DNA of 21,360 nucleotides from an uncultured Lachnospiraceae bacterium (GCA_905233835.1 CAJOGB010000039.1:1-21360), one strand, 5' to 3'; shown: positions 1 to 8,301, counted from the first letter of the stretch. The notes: generated from the letters alone by a model not told the origin. A program made the numbers and translations.

Positions 1-266
1 TCCTTATCCTTGAGGAAATAGCGCTCGAAGGTGGCCATCTTTGACTTGCAGAACAGCGGAGAATCCTTGCCGCACCACAGATAGAGGAAATAGTCGCGTG
101 CATAATCGCGCTCGGCCGAATCGGTCTGGAAGGCATCGCGAACCATCATGCCGATGTTGTGCATCAGGTCCTTGCCCGAATAGCTGCGGCCGGGATAGAT
201 TTCGAGCTCTTTCAGAGAACCGTCGTCGTTGAGCGGAATGGCGGCGTGGAAGAGCAAGTTGGAATT
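1..266 (-). CDS. fbp: Foreign fragment: C-terminal part of class III fructose-1,6-bisphosphatase
   Basis: The minus strand is open from about 266 to the window edge, with codons occupying 3-5, 6-8 and so on. It reads about 88 residues that I recognise as the C-terminal part of a class III fructose-1,6-bisphosphatase, a gluconeogenic enzyme that hydrolyses fructose 1,6-bisphosphate. Landmarks are NSNLLFHAAIPL, then YLWCGKDSPLF, then KMATFERYF, which line up in order with the end of the Bacillus Fbp family. Codon use is GC-rich and the wording is Bacteroidetes-like, unlike the AT-rich neighbours. The frame differs from the gyrA frame it abuts, and homology stops abruptly near 267. I infer it is not a real neighbour of gyrA but a piece joined at the contig end. 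Identification is firm; the host is less certain. Confidence 0.72.
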
Positions 267-276
267 GCTGGAACCG

Positions 277-444
277 TGTCGTTTGCTTGTGAAAAAAGGA
301 TATGCGTTGTACGGAACGAAAGGTACAGTGGAATTTTTTCGTGACCACGGTGTGGAAGCGACCACAATGCACTGGCCCGACGAGGATTTGCAACCGAATG
401 TGATGGACTTCATTCGTCAGAAACACTTCGATTTGGTTATCAAT
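277..444 (+). CDS. carB: Foreign fragment: MGS-like domain of carbamoyl-phosphate synthase large subunit
   Basis: An open plus-strand frame gives about 56 residues that look like the C-terminal allosteric (methylglyoxal-synthase-like) domain of CarB, the large subunit making carbamoyl phosphate for pyrimidine and arginine synthesis. Visible landmarks are LLVKKGYALYGTKGT near the start, a HWPDED segment, and PNVMDFIRQ followed by FDLVIN at 427-444. CarB places the same elements in this order. There is no start or stop: the piece begins at the join near 267-276 with the phosphatase fragment and ends near 430-446, where the opposite strand becomes gyrA. The bases around 430-444 read sensibly in both genes, so the join has a short shared sequence. 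I take it for a chimeric piece, not a functional gene. Confidence 0.62.
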
Positions 445-1038
445 GATTTTATTCACGGCTCCCACCACTTCACGAAGGTTGTGAGGCGGGATATTGGTAG
501 CCATACCTACCGCGATACCGGTGGTTCCGTTAACCAAGAGGTTCGGGTAACGTGCCGGAAGTACGGATGGTTCCTTTTCGGTTTCATCGAAGTTCGGTAC
601 AAAATCTACGGTATCTTTATTGATATCCGCAAGCATTGCCATGGAAATTTTTGAAAGTCTGGCTTCCGTATAACGCATGGCAGCGGCGCCGTCGCCGTCC
701 ACAGAACCGAAGTTTCCGTGTCCGTCCACAAGTGGATAACGGGTAGACCATTCCTGTGCCATGTTAACAAGTGCTCCGTAAATAGAGGAGTCACCGTGTG
801 GATGGTACTTACCCATAGTATCACCGACGATACGGGCACATTTACGATGTGGCTTATCCGGACCGTTATTTAGCTCGATCATGGAGTAAAGTACTCGACG
901 CTGAACCGGCTTTAAACCGTCTCGCACATCCGGTAAGGCACGGGATGCGATAACGCTCATGGCGTAATCGATGTACGATGTCTCCATCGTTTTTTTCAAG
1001 TCAACATCTTGAATGTTGTCAAAAATCTTGTCGTCCAT
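436..1038 (-). CDS. gyrA: DNA gyrase subunit A, N-terminal part only (partial)
   Basis: GyrA is the breakage-reunion subunit of gyrase, which with GyrB introduces negative supercoils using ATP. About 201 N-terminal residues are present of a family length above 800. They include the winged-helix segment DGLKPVQRRVLY (residues 40-51), the quinolone-resistance region around HPHGDSSIYGALV (79-91) and the catalytic tyrosine in AAMRYTEARLSK (Tyr123). The start is the ATG at 1036-1038, with GGAG about seven bases upstream. It lies 9 bases downstream of gyrB and is probably co-transcribed with it. After residues 201-204 (NQIE) the open frame continues to the window edge, but the residues no longer resemble GyrA; that part is the foreign DNA described separately. 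The real gene should continue beyond an intact contig end. Confidence 0.93.
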
Positions 1039-1047
1039 TTTCTCTCC

Positions 1048-2976
1048 TTAAATATCGAGATTCTGTACATATTTCGCGTTTTCTTCGATAAACTCTCTAC
1101 GAGGTTCTACCTTATCACCCATCAAAGTAGAGAAGGTAGCATCGATTTCGGATGCTTCCAAATCATCGATGGTTACGCGCTTTAAGATACGTTTTGCCGG
1201 ATCCATGGTTGTTTCCCAAAGCTGTTCCGCATCCATTTCACCAAGTCCTTTGTATCGCTGAATCTTATTGTTGGAATCACGTCCCACTTCAACCAAAATT
1301 CTGTTTAATTCCTCGTCGCTGTAGGCGTACCAAACTTTTTTGTTCTTTTCCAACTTATAAAGTGGCGGTGTTGCCAAATATACATAACCCTGACGAATAA
1401 GCTCCGGCATGAATCTGTAGAGGAAGGTGAGCATCAAAGTAGCGATGTGCGCACCGTCCACGTCGGCATCCGTCATGATAATGATCTTATGATATTTAAG
1501 TTTTGTAATATCAAATTCTTCGTGGATACCGGTACCAAAGCAGGTAATCATGGCCTTAATCTCGGCATTTTCGTAGATTTTATCTTCTCTGGCCTTCTCC
1601 ACATTTAAGATTTTACCGCGAAGTGGTAAAATCGCCTGAGTATTTCTGTTTCGTGCGGTTTTCGCAGATCCACCCGCGGAATCTCCCTCCACGATAAAGA
1701 TTTCGCAGTTTTCCGGATTGGTGTCGGAACAATCTGCAAGTTTACCCGGAAGAGAATTTCCTTCCAACGGTGATTTACGACGTGTCATATCTCTGGCTTT
1801 ACGAGCGGCTTCTCTCGCGCGCTGTGCCAAAATCGCTTTTTCGCAAATGATTTTTGCCACCGTCGGATTCTGCTCTAAAAAGTAGGTAAGCTGTTCGGAA
1901 ACAATGGAATCTACCGCACCGCGGGCCTCCGTATTTCCTAACTTTTGCTTTGTCTGACCCTCAAACTGAGGCTCTTCAATCTTAATACTGATGATGGCAG
2001 TTAAACCTTCTCGGATATCATCACCGGAAAGGGGCTCATCATTTTCTTTTAAAATCTTATTATCTCTGGCATAGGCGTTAAAGGTACGGGTTAAAGCACC
2101 ACGGAAACCTGCTACGTGCATACCGCCTTCCGGAGTAATAATGTTATTAACAAATGAGAATGTGGAATCGTTATATGCATCGTTATGCTGCATGGCAACT
2201 TCCACGTATACGTTATCTTTGGTTCCTTCGCAGTAGATAACTTCTGGATAAAGTGCGGTTTTACCTTTGTTTAAGTAGGTAACAAACTCTTTGATACCGC
2301 CTTCATAGTGGAAGGTACGCTCTTTTGCTTCCTCTTCTCTTTCATCACGAAGGGTGATACGAAGATTTTTGGTAAGGAAAGCTGTCTCACGAAGACGAAC
2401 CTTTAAGGTATCAAAATCAAATACGGTTTCTTCAAAGATCAAAGGATCCGGTAAGAAAGTAACCTTTGTACCGGTCTTTTCCGGGTCGCAGGTTCCGATT
2501 TCTTTTAACGGATACATGGTCTTTCCGCGTTCATATCTTTGCTTAAAGACCTTTCCTTCTCTGCAGATTTCAACTTCCAACCATACGGAAAGGGCATTTA
2601 CAACAGATGCACCTACACCGTGAAGACCGCCGGATACCTTATATCCGCCACCGCCGAATTTTCCGCCGGCATGAAGTACGGTAAATACCACTTCTACCGC
2701 AGGGATTCCCGCTTTGGAGTTGATTCCTGTAGGAATTCCTCGTCCGTCATCTTCTACGGTAATGGAATTATCCGGATTGATGGTGGTGATAATATGGGAA
2801 CAAAATCCTGCCAATGCTTCATCTACCGCATTATCCACGATTTCGTATACCAAGTGATGAAGACCGCGGATGGATGTGGTTCCGATGTACATACCGGGAC
2901 GCTTACGTACCGCTTCCAATCCCTCTAAAATTTGAATTTGATCTGCACCGTATTCCGGTGTTGCCTGTTGACTCAT
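1048..2976 (-). CDS. gyrB: DNA gyrase subunit B
   Basis: GyrB is the ATPase subunit of gyrase and pairs with GyrA in the cytoplasm. The 642-residue protein is the normal length. It has the GHKL ATPase motifs EIVDNAVDEA (residues 45-54), DDGRGIP (76-82) and GGLHGVG (116-122). The TOPRIM metal site follows with EGDSAGGSA, PLRGKILNVEKAR and the TDADVDGAH acidic cluster, and the C-terminus has RYKGLGEMD. I place the start at the ATG at 2974-2976 (MSQQATPEYG). A TTG four codons further upstream is in frame, but the GGAGG ribosome site overlaps it and sits 5 bases before the ATG. The gene begins 13 bases after the recF stop, in the same operon, and gyrA follows. Confidence 0.97.
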   Translation of the reverse strand: MSQQATPEYGADQIQILEGLEAVRKRPGMYIGTTSIRGLHHLVYEIVDNAVDEALAGFCSHIITTINPDNSITVEDDGRGIPTGINSKAGIPAVEVVFTVLHAGGKFGGGGYKVSGGLHGVGASVVNALSVWLEVEICREGKVFKQRYERGKTMYPLKEIGTCDPEKTGTKVTFLPDPLIFEETVFDFDTLKVRLRETAFLTKNLRITLRDEREEEAKERTFHYEGGIKEFVTYLNKGKTALYPEVIYCEGTKDNVYVEVAMQHNDAYNDSTFSFVNNIITPEGGMHVAGFRGALTRTFNAYARDNKILKENDEPLSGDDIREGLTAIISIKIEEPQFEGQTKQKLGNTEARGAVDSIVSEQLTYFLEQNPTVAKIICEKAILAQRAREAARKARDMTRRKSPLEGNSLPGKLADCSDTNPENCEIFIVEGDSAGGSAKTARNRNTQAILPLRGKILNVEKAREDKIYENAEIKAMITCFGTGIHEEFDITKLKYHKIIIMTDADVDGAHIATLMLTFLYRFMPELIRQGYVYLATPPLYKLEKNKKVWYAYSDEELNRILVEVGRDSNNKIQRYKGLGEMDAEQLWETTMDPAKRILKRVTIDDLEASEIDATFSTLMGDKVEPRREFIEENAKYVQNLDI

Positions 2977-2989
2977 AAAGTCCTCCAAC

Positions 2990-4078
2990 TTATTCGTTTC
3001 TTTCTGTCACGGTACCTGATACTACCTCAAATACCTTATTGATCTGAAAACGATTCTTTACAAAATCATCCAAACCCGTACATGTAATGATGGTTTGGGT
3101 TTCATATAAACTCTTTAACAAATAGTTTTGTCTCGTACTGTCCAGTTCGGAGAGAACATCGTCCAATAAAAGTACCGGTTTTTCACCGATCATATCCTCA
3201 ACTATCTTTATTTCAGACAGTTTTAAGGATAAAGCACAGGTTCTTTGCTGCCCCTGGGATCCGAATTTTCGAATATCCACATCTGCTATGGAAAATCGTA
3301 AATCATCTCTGTGAGGACCAACATTTGTGGTTCCTGTCTTTAAATCCTTATCTTTAGAACGGAAAAGTTCATCCACAAATAGGAAATCTTCCACATTTGG
3401 TTCGTAAAAAACCGATAAGTTTTCCCGTTCTCCGGATATTTTATAGTGCATATCCCCTACCACAGGAGCGATTTCATCAATAAACTCCCGTCTTCTTTTT
3501 ATTATCTTTTTCCCGTAGGAAACAAGCTGCTCATCCCACACATCCAAAGTGGACTGTAAAGATGGATTAAAGCGGATATCCTTTAACAAACGATTTCTGT
3601 TATTTAAAATTTTATTATAGTTTGTCAGGTTATTAAGATAAATCTTATCCAACTGACAAAGTTCCATATCGATAAAGCGTCTTCTTTCTCCCGGACCTTC
3701 TTTTATGATGTTTAGATCCTCCGGAGAGAAAAATATGATATTCAAATATCCGAATAAATCCGCCGCTTTTTTAACGGGAACCTGATTTATAGCTATTCCC
3801 TTCGTTTTATTTTTCCGAAGGTGCAAGTCGATTTGGTATTCCCGTTCGGCTTTTTCCACTACACAGCGAATATGGGCTTCCTTTTCTCCGAAGCGTATCA
3901 TGTCTTTATCATAACTGCCTTTATGAGATTTGGAAGTTCCGCTTACATAGCATGCTTCTAAGATATTTGTTTTTCCTTGAGCATTATCTCCAAAGATGAT
4001 ATTAGTGGAAGTATCAAAGTCCAGATTTAAACTTTCATAATTACGAAAGTCCTTTAATTCCAAGGATTTTATAATCAT
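2990..4078 (-). CDS. recF: DNA replication and repair protein RecF
   Basis: RecF is an SMC-like ATPase that works with RecO and RecR to load RecA at single-strand gaps. The 362-residue protein is full length. It has a Walker A motif GDNAQGKT (residues 30-37), an ABC-type signature segment GSQGQQRT (273-280) and Walker B LLLDDVLSELD (303-313). The start codon overlaps the stop of the upstream S4-domain gene in an ATGA arrangement (4075-4078), indicating translational coupling. The position between yaaA and gyrB is the standard Firmicute one. Confidence 0.97.
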   Translation of the reverse strand: MIIKSLELKDFRNYESLNLDFDTSTNIIFGDNAQGKTNILEACYVSGTSKSHKGSYDKDMIRFGEKEAHIRCVVEKAEREYQIDLHLRKNKTKGIAINQVPVKKAADLFGYLNIIFFSPEDLNIIKEGPGERRRFIDMELCQLDKIYLNNLTNYNKILNNRNRLLKDIRFNPSLQSTLDVWDEQLVSYGKKIIKRRREFIDEIAPVVGDMHYKISGERENLSVFYEPNVEDFLFVDELFRSKDKDLKTGTTNVGPHRDDLRFSIADVDIRKFGSQGQQRTCALSLKLSEIKIVEDMIGEKPVLLLDDVLSELDSTRQNYLLKSLYETQTIITCTGLDDFVKNRFQINKVFEVVSGTVTERNE

Positions 4079-4290
4079 TTCACTACCCGAACCGTTTCAC
4101 CGTCAAAGGTGACTTCGTCTCCGTCGTAAATCTTTTTTCCACGACGGGTTTCCACTTCACCGTTTACCAACACTTCTCCGTCCTGGATAACTACTTTTGC
4201 TTCCACTCCGGAGGATACCATACCTGCCTTTTTTAACAGCTGGCCAAGTTTGATAAACTCATCTTCTTCTCTGATTTGAATTTCCTGCAT
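4075..4290 (-). CDS. yaaA: S4-domain RNA-binding protein YaaA (RlbA)
   Basis: This 71-residue protein is a single S4 RNA-binding fold. The pattern FIKLGQLLKKAGMVSSGVEA followed by VLVNGEVETRRGKKIYDGD is the usual S4 helix-loop-strand core. Small S4 proteins at this locus in Bacillus (YaaA/RlbA) are linked to ribosome assembly, and I infer the same role from family and position. It should not be confused with E. coli YaaA, which is unrelated. It starts 3 bases after the dnaN stop and overlaps recF by 4 bases, so it sits in the dnaN-yaaA-recF-gyrBA unit. An AGGA site precedes the ATG. Confidence 0.92.
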   Translation of the reverse strand: MQEIQIREEDEFIKLGQLLKKAGMVSSGVEAKVVIQDGEVLVNGEVETRRGKKIYDGDEVTFDGETVRVVK

Positions 4291-4293
4291 AAC

Positions 4294-5403
4294 CTATTCC
4301 TGAATATTTACCGGAAGGATTACGTAAATATAGCTTCCTTCATCATCCTTAATAAAGCACGGTGATCTGTGATTTACAAGATAAAGTGTTACATCTTCGT
4401 CATCAATGGCTTTTAACGCATCATTGAATAACTTCGGATTAAATCCGATTACCAAATCTTTTCCGTCTTTTTCAACGGCAATCTTTCCTTCTCTTTTTGC
4501 AATGGTGGAATTAATACGAATTTCCATATTGCCTTCTTTGATATCCATGATAAACGGTTTGTTTTCAGGATCTCTGTTTAAGATAACGGTCATACCGTGG
4601 ATTTCTTCGGAAAGATTACTCTTATTTACCTTAACCTTTGTTTCATAATCGTTGGAAATCATATGATCGATGTTAATAAATTCGCCTTCAATCAATCTGG
4701 AAACAACGGTTGTTTTATCAAACTCGAAGATGATGTGATTATCTGTAAAGTAAATCTCAACTCTGTCTTCGCTTCCGCCACTCATGATTTTTGCGATTTC
4801 ATTTAAGGTCTTTCCCGGAATAATTACTTTTTTATCCGGATAAGAATCTTTTAATTTAATGTTTCGGATGGAAATACGATACTTATCCAAAGCTACCATC
4901 TTAAGGTTATCACCGGTGATTTCTATAAGTTCTCCGGTCATCATCTTATTGTTTGCATTTGCTTCAGAAATGGTAAATGTGGTCTGGCGAATTAAATCCT
5001 TTAAGGTAAGCTGTGAAATAATAAGCGGCTCATTTCTCGGAATTACAGGAATATTTGAAAAATCATCTCCCGGCTTTCCGATAATATTTACCTTTGATTC
5101 TTCGCAGGTAATCAATGTCTGATATTTATCATCGCATTCAATGGTAACTGCGCTGTTTGGACAAGTATTGATGATGTCACCGAATAATCTGGCATCAATA
5201 GCGATAACACCTTTTTCTTCAATAGTACCGCTGATTCTTGTTTCAATACCTATTTCCATATCGTTGGCAGTGAGTTTGATTTCTTCACCGGTAGCATCAA
5301 TTAAGATACATTCCAGAATCGCCATTGTTGTTCGAGTAGGAACAGCTTTAAGTACGGTATTCACTCCTTTTAATAATTCGCTTTGTGAACAAGTGATTTT
5401 CAT
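4294..5403 (-). CDS. dnaN: DNA polymerase III sliding clamp (beta subunit)
   Basis: DnaN forms the ring-shaped dimer that tethers the replicative polymerase to DNA. At 369 residues it is the usual length, with three repeated clamp domains. It begins MKITCSQSELLKGV and ends in the family C-terminus YIYVILPVN, part of the partner-binding pocket. The N-terminal segment AVPTRTTMAILECILI and the central ALDKYRISIRN are typical. The ATG at 5401-5403 is preceded by AAGGAGCTC about ten bases upstream. It lies downstream of dnaA with a 252-base gap that carries DnaA-box-like sequences. Confidence 0.97.
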   Translation of the reverse strand: MKITCSQSELLKGVNTVLKAVPTRTTMAILECILIDATGEEIKLTANDMEIGIETRISGTIEEKGVIAIDARLFGDIINTCPNSAVTIECDDKYQTLITCEESKVNIIGKPGDDFSNIPVIPRNEPLIISQLTLKDLIRQTTFTISEANANNKMMTGELIEITGDNLKMVALDKYRISIRNIKLKDSYPDKKVIIPGKTLNEIAKIMSGGSEDRVEIYFTDNHIIFEFDKTTVVSRLIEGEFINIDHMISNDYETKVKVNKSNLSEEIHGMTVILNRDPENKPFIMDIKEGNMEIRINSTIAKREGKIAVEKDGKDLVIGFNPKLFNDALKAIDDEDVTLYLVNHRSPCFIKDDEGSYIYVILPVNIQE

Positions 5404-5655
5404 TTTTTAAGAGCTCCTTTCCATCCATCTATCATATGTATTTTTATCGTATTATTATTAATGGTTGTGAAAAAGTGGATTACTGTAAAAGTAACGTATT
5501 TTCAAGGTTTTAACCTGAAAAGTTATCCAAAATTTATGGTTTTATAACTTGTTTGTTTCTCCCTTAAAATGTGGAAGAAATATTTGATTGTATAAAACCT
5601 ATATTTTCTGTTCACAGATATTCACATATCGGTTGAATAAAATCTGAATAACTTG
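5404..5655 (-). promoter_or_regulatory. dnaA-dnaN intergenic region, probable second origin half
   Basis: This 252-base AT-rich gap has no plausible gene. Degenerate DnaA boxes (family pattern TTATNCACA, one mismatch) can be read on the minus strand at 5467-5475 as TTTTTCACA, and on the plus strand as TTATCCAAA near 5523-5531 and ATATTCACA near 5628-5636. In Bacillus the unwinding element and part of the DnaA-box set lie in exactly this gap, so I infer a similar role. It presumably also carries a dnaN promoter, but I cannot pick one with confidence. No exact consensus box is present here. Confidence 0.45.
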
Positions 5656-7053
5656 TTAATTCGAATTAATCTTCTTTTTAATCGAATCGATTTCATCTCT
5701 GAAATCATTGTTTTCATCGTATTCTGCCTGGATTTTCTTTGTTCCGTGAATAATGGTGGTATGATCTCTTCCTCCAAGAAGGCTGCCGATGGCATCTAAA
5801 GGAGAATCCACCATTTGACGACATAAGAACATGGCAATTTGTCTCGGTCGTACAATGTTAGCGGAACGTGTTTTTGAAATCATCTGATCAACGGAGATAC
5901 CGTAGTGATCCGCAACAATCTCAATAATTAACTGAGGTGTGATGGAACGCGGTTTTTCCGGAGAAATAATATTTTGAAGTTCTCTTTCCGCGATTTCCAT
6001 GGTGATTTCAGTCTTTTGTAAGGTAGAATAAGCAATTAATTTCTTTAAAGCACCTTCAATTTCACGTACGCTGGTGTGAATGTTTGATGCTATATAATGT
6101 AAGATTTCATCATCAAAGACGATGTTCTTATTCTCGTTCGCATTGTATTCTTCCAATTTCTTACGAAGAATGGCCATTCTGGTTTCATAGTTAGGAAGTG
6201 TGATTTCCACCATAAGACCCATTTCGAATCTTGTACGGAAGCGCATATTTAAGGTTTCCAATTCCTTTGGAGGACGATCGGATGTGATAATAATCTGTTT
6301 ACCCGCATCATGTAAGTAGTTGAAGGTGTGGAAAAATTCATCCTGTGTCTGCTCTTTACCGATAATAAACTGAATATCATCAATCATGAGAACGTCAACA
6401 CTTCTGTATTTTTCACGAAGATTCGTCATAAGAGAAGCATTACTTCTGGAATTACGAATAGCATCGATCACTTCGTTGGTAAATTCCTCGGATGTAACAT
6501 ATAAAACCTGCTTATCGGAATTTTCATGGAAGATGTAGTTTCCGATGGCATGCATCAAGTGGGTTTTTCCGAGTCCCGGACCACCGTGAATATACAAAGG
6601 ATTGTAAGCTTCACCTGAGGTTTCAGCCACAGCCAAAGATGCATTTTGTGCAAAACGGTTATTTTCACCGATGACAAAGGTCTCAAATGTATATTTTGGA
6701 TTCAAATTGGAATTAATGTAATTTGAATTTTTGGTAAATGCAGGTGCTTCTGCGGGAATCGTGGATTCCGGAACACTGTCATTTTTAATATCATTTTGAG
6801 TAATGAAGTTTAGATTGTATTCCTTACCTGTGATTTCCGCTATTTTAATCATTAAAGCTTCGGAATAACGAGATTTCACGAGATTTAAAGAAACGGTATT
6901 GGAATTGTCCGGATTTAATATGTATAAATCTTTTCCTTCAATGGAATAAATCTGCAGTGGTTTTAAAAACGTATCGTAAGTAATGTCCTGAATATTCAAT
7001 TCATCTTTTAAGGATTCCAAGATTTCAGGCCAGAGTTTAACCAGTTCTTCCAT
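5656..7053 (-). CDS. dnaA: Chromosomal replication initiator protein DnaA
   Basis: DnaA is the AAA+ initiator that binds DnaA boxes, oligomerises on ATP and melts the origin. The 465-residue protein has an N-terminal helicase-loading domain (about 1-85) and a variable linker (about 86-118). The AAA+ core has Walker A GGPGLGKT (157-164) and Walker B VDVLMIDDIQF. The C-terminal DNA-binding domain ends in the signature SLLGGRDHTTIIHG. The start is the ATG at 7051-7053, with AAAGG about 8 bases upstream. A promoter matching the housekeeping sigma consensus lies upstream at 7127-7155, and DnaA boxes beyond it suggest autoregulation. Confidence 0.97.
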   Translation of the reverse strand: MEELVKLWPEILESLKDELNIQDITYDTFLKPLQIYSIEGKDLYILNPDNSNTVSLNLVKSRYSEALMIKIAEITGKEYNLNFITQNDIKNDSVPESTIPAEAPAFTKNSNYINSNLNPKYTFETFVIGENNRFAQNASLAVAETSGEAYNPLYIHGGPGLGKTHLMHAIGNYIFHENSDKQVLYVTSEEFTNEVIDAIRNSRSNASLMTNLREKYRSVDVLMIDDIQFIIGKEQTQDEFFHTFNYLHDAGKQIIITSDRPPKELETLNMRFRTRFEMGLMVEITLPNYETRMAILRKKLEEYNANENKNIVFDDEILHYIASNIHTSVREIEGALKKLIAYSTLQKTEITMEIAERELQNIISPEKPRSITPQLIIEIVADHYGISVDQMISKTRSANIVRPRQIAMFLCRQMVDSPLDAIGSLLGGRDHTTIIHGTKKIQAEYDENNDFRDEIDSIKKKINSN

Positions 7054-7126
7054 AAACTAACCTTTCAAAAATAGTAATATATAATAAGGAAGAAATTCCT
7101 CTTATTATCAAAAACATACACCTAAT

Positions 7127-7155
7127 ATAATATACGAAATGACCCGATTTATCAA
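7127..7155 (-). promoter_or_regulatory. Probable dnaA promoter
   Basis: On the minus strand TTGATA (7150-7155) and TATTAT (7127-7132) are separated by exactly 17 bases. Each hexamer is one mismatch from the housekeeping consensus. Transcription would start about 67 bases before the dnaA ATG. Weak and perfect DnaA boxes lie further upstream. Confidence 0.6.
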
Positions 7156-7197
7156 CAAAAATAAATACCAAAGAAAAGGTTATAAACCCACGTAAAA

Positions 7198-7354
7198 TGT
7201 GGATTTTTTTATGCACCGAAAAATAATTTAGAGTAAAGTAAGAATTGGTTATCCACAAAATTGTGGATAACTGTGGATGAATTTTTCACAGGGTTTTATA
7301 TGTATTTTTAAGGACTTTAATTTTTTGCCACAACTTATTAAGAATTTATCCACA
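7198..7354. promoter_or_regulatory. oriC: DnaA-box cluster
   Basis: Three exact DnaA boxes (TTATCCACA) are visible: 7249-7257 on plus, 7262-7270 on minus and 7346-7354 on plus. The first two face each other with a 4-base gap. One-mismatch boxes occur at 7272-7280 (minus, TCATCCACA) and 7282-7290 (plus, TTTTTCACA), and a poorer one lies at 7198-7206 (minus). The surrounding DNA is AT-rich, and transcription diverges here, with dnaA to the left and rpmH to the right. That is the expected place for the chromosomal origin in Firmicutes. The stretch 7054-7525 has no gene; it holds this cluster and the two promoters. Confidence 0.85.
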
Positions 7355-7428
7355 TCTAGTGGAGTAAAAATTAGTCATGTTTATATCTTGTGGAAGGATG
7401 TGAAAAACAGGTGAAAACCTTATTTTTA

Positions 7429-7456
7429 TTGACTTTTGAATATTTTTTGCTATAAT
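7429..7456 (+). promoter_or_regulatory. Promoter of the rpmH-rnpA operon
   Basis: TTGACT (7429-7434) and a perfect TATAAT (7451-7456) are separated by 16 bases, with an extended -10 TGC just before TATAAT. This is the strongest promoter-like sequence in the window. It gives a leader of about 60 bases before rpmH, which contains a 5-bp stem (TTCGC/GCGAA) and the palindrome AAATTTCGAAATTT at 7488-7501. Confidence 0.75.
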
Positions 7457-7525
7457 TATATGGCATTCGCTTAAAATCAGGCGAAGTAAATTTCGAAATT
7501 TATTTTCAAATGAGGTGTATTCGTT

Positions 7526-7660
7526 ATGAAGATGACTTTTCAGCCGAAGAAGAGAAGCCACGCTAAGGTTCATGGATTCCGTCAGAGAATGAAGACTGCA
7601 GGTGGACGTAAAGTTTTAGCAGCACGTCGTGCAAAAGGAAGAAAGAAATTATCTGCGTAG
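7526..7660 (+). CDS. rpmH: Ribosomal protein bL34
   Basis: This 44-residue, strongly basic protein is the complete bL34 of the large ribosomal subunit. The sequence runs MKMTFQPKKRSHAKVHGFR, then MKTAGGRKVLAARRAKGRKK, and ends LSA, which is the family pattern almost throughout. The ATG at 7526-7528 has GAGGTG about 9 bases upstream. It is the first gene to the right of the origin and is followed by rnpA after 48 bases, the usual pairing. Confidence 0.97.
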   Translation: MKMTFQPKKRSHAKVHGFRQRMKTAGGRKVLAARRAKGRKKLSA

Positions 7661-7680
7661 GCCACATGACCATGTGGTCT
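7659..7680 (+). other. Hairpin between rpmH and rnpA
   Basis: CCACATG (7662-7668) and CATGTGG (7671-7677) are perfect inverted arms with a 2-base spacer. Flanking A-T, G-C and G-T pairs lengthen the stem, and a pyrimidine run TCTTTCTTCTT follows. It may act as an attenuator or processing site that lowers rnpA expression relative to rpmH. The U tract is interrupted, so it is not a clear terminator. Confidence 0.35.
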
Positions 7681-7708
7681 TTCTTCTTATATACGGAAAG
7701 GAGCGTTT

Positions 7709-8044
7709 ATGAATTTTTCGGAATCATTAAAAAAGAATAATGATTTTCGCAGAGTTTACCGAAAAGGACGCTCAAAAGCTAATTCTAATCTGGTTTTGTA
7801 CGTTTATAAAAACGGTACCCAGACCAATCGATTGGGTGTATCCGTAAGTAAGAAGGTGGGCAACTCTGTTGTCCGACATCATATGACGAGACTGATCAGG
7901 GAAGTATATCGATTACATGAAGACGAATTTGACATTGGGTTGGATTTGGTAGTCGTAGTAAGAACCGGGGATAAGAGAGCACGGTTTTCGGATGTGGAAC
8001 CTTATTTTTTGGAACTTGCTAATCTTCAGAGGATTTTGAAATGA
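7709..8044 (+). CDS. rnpA: Ribonuclease P protein component
   Basis: RnpA is the small basic protein that helps the RNase P RNA bind and cleave the 5' leaders of pre-tRNAs. It has 111 residues, normal for the family. The N-terminus ESLKKNNDFRRVYRKGR and the conserved basic helix KKVGNSVVRHHMTRLIRE (48-65) identify it. In many bacteria that helix reads RNR-x-KR; here it is RHH-M-TR, with the outer arginines kept. GGAG lies upstream of the ATG. The stop overlaps the yidD start as ATGA (8041-8044), so the two are translationally coupled. Confidence 0.96.
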   Translation: MNFSESLKKNNDFRRVYRKGRSKANSNLVLYVYKNGTQTNRLGVSVSKKVGNSVVRHHMTRLIREVYRLHEDEFDIGLDLVVVVRTGDKRARFSDVEPYFLELANLQRILK

Positions 8045-8301
8045 AAAAACTTTTTCTTGTAATCATAAAATTCTACAGAAAATACCTTTCTCATTTAAAA
8101 ACAACGAAATGTCCTTACTATCCAACATGTTCCACCTATGGACTTATCGCTGTGGAACATCATGGTGCCATAAAGGGCGGAATTCTTACATTTTGGAGAA
8201 TTCTTCGTTGCAATCCCTTTTCACATGGAGGGGTTGATCCGGTACCTAAGTCATTTCATTTGAAAGTACCTTTTAAAATGTGTGACTTCGAGCCTTTATA
8301 G
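8041..8301 (+). CDS. yidD: Membrane protein insertion efficiency factor YidD
   Basis: This 86-residue protein matches the YidD family, a small membrane-associated factor thought to assist YidC-dependent insertion. The core KFYRKYLSHLKTTKCPYYPTC (9-29, cysteines at 24 and 29-30), TYGLIAVEHHGAIKG and WRILRCNPFSHGGVDPVP is diagnostic. The gene overlaps rnpA by 4 bases and precedes yidC by about 30 bases, the usual order. The C-terminal tail after PVP is slightly longer than in the shortest homologues. Confidence 0.94.
   Translation: MKKLFLVIIKFYRKYLSHLKTTKCPYYPTCSTYGLIAVEHHGAIKGGILTFWRILRCNPFSHGGVDPVPKSFHLKVPFKMCDFEPL

Noticed and set aside
1..1038. A single novel fusion protein of GyrA with an unknown C-terminal domain
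   Set aside because: The part beyond residue 204 is an off-frame reading of recognisable carB and fbp fragments, so the open frame is accidental.
7037..7573. Minus-strand frames of 73 and 75 codons between dnaA and rpmH
   Set aside because: They run over the DnaA boxes, promoters and rpmH; composition and lack of ribosome sites argue against genes.
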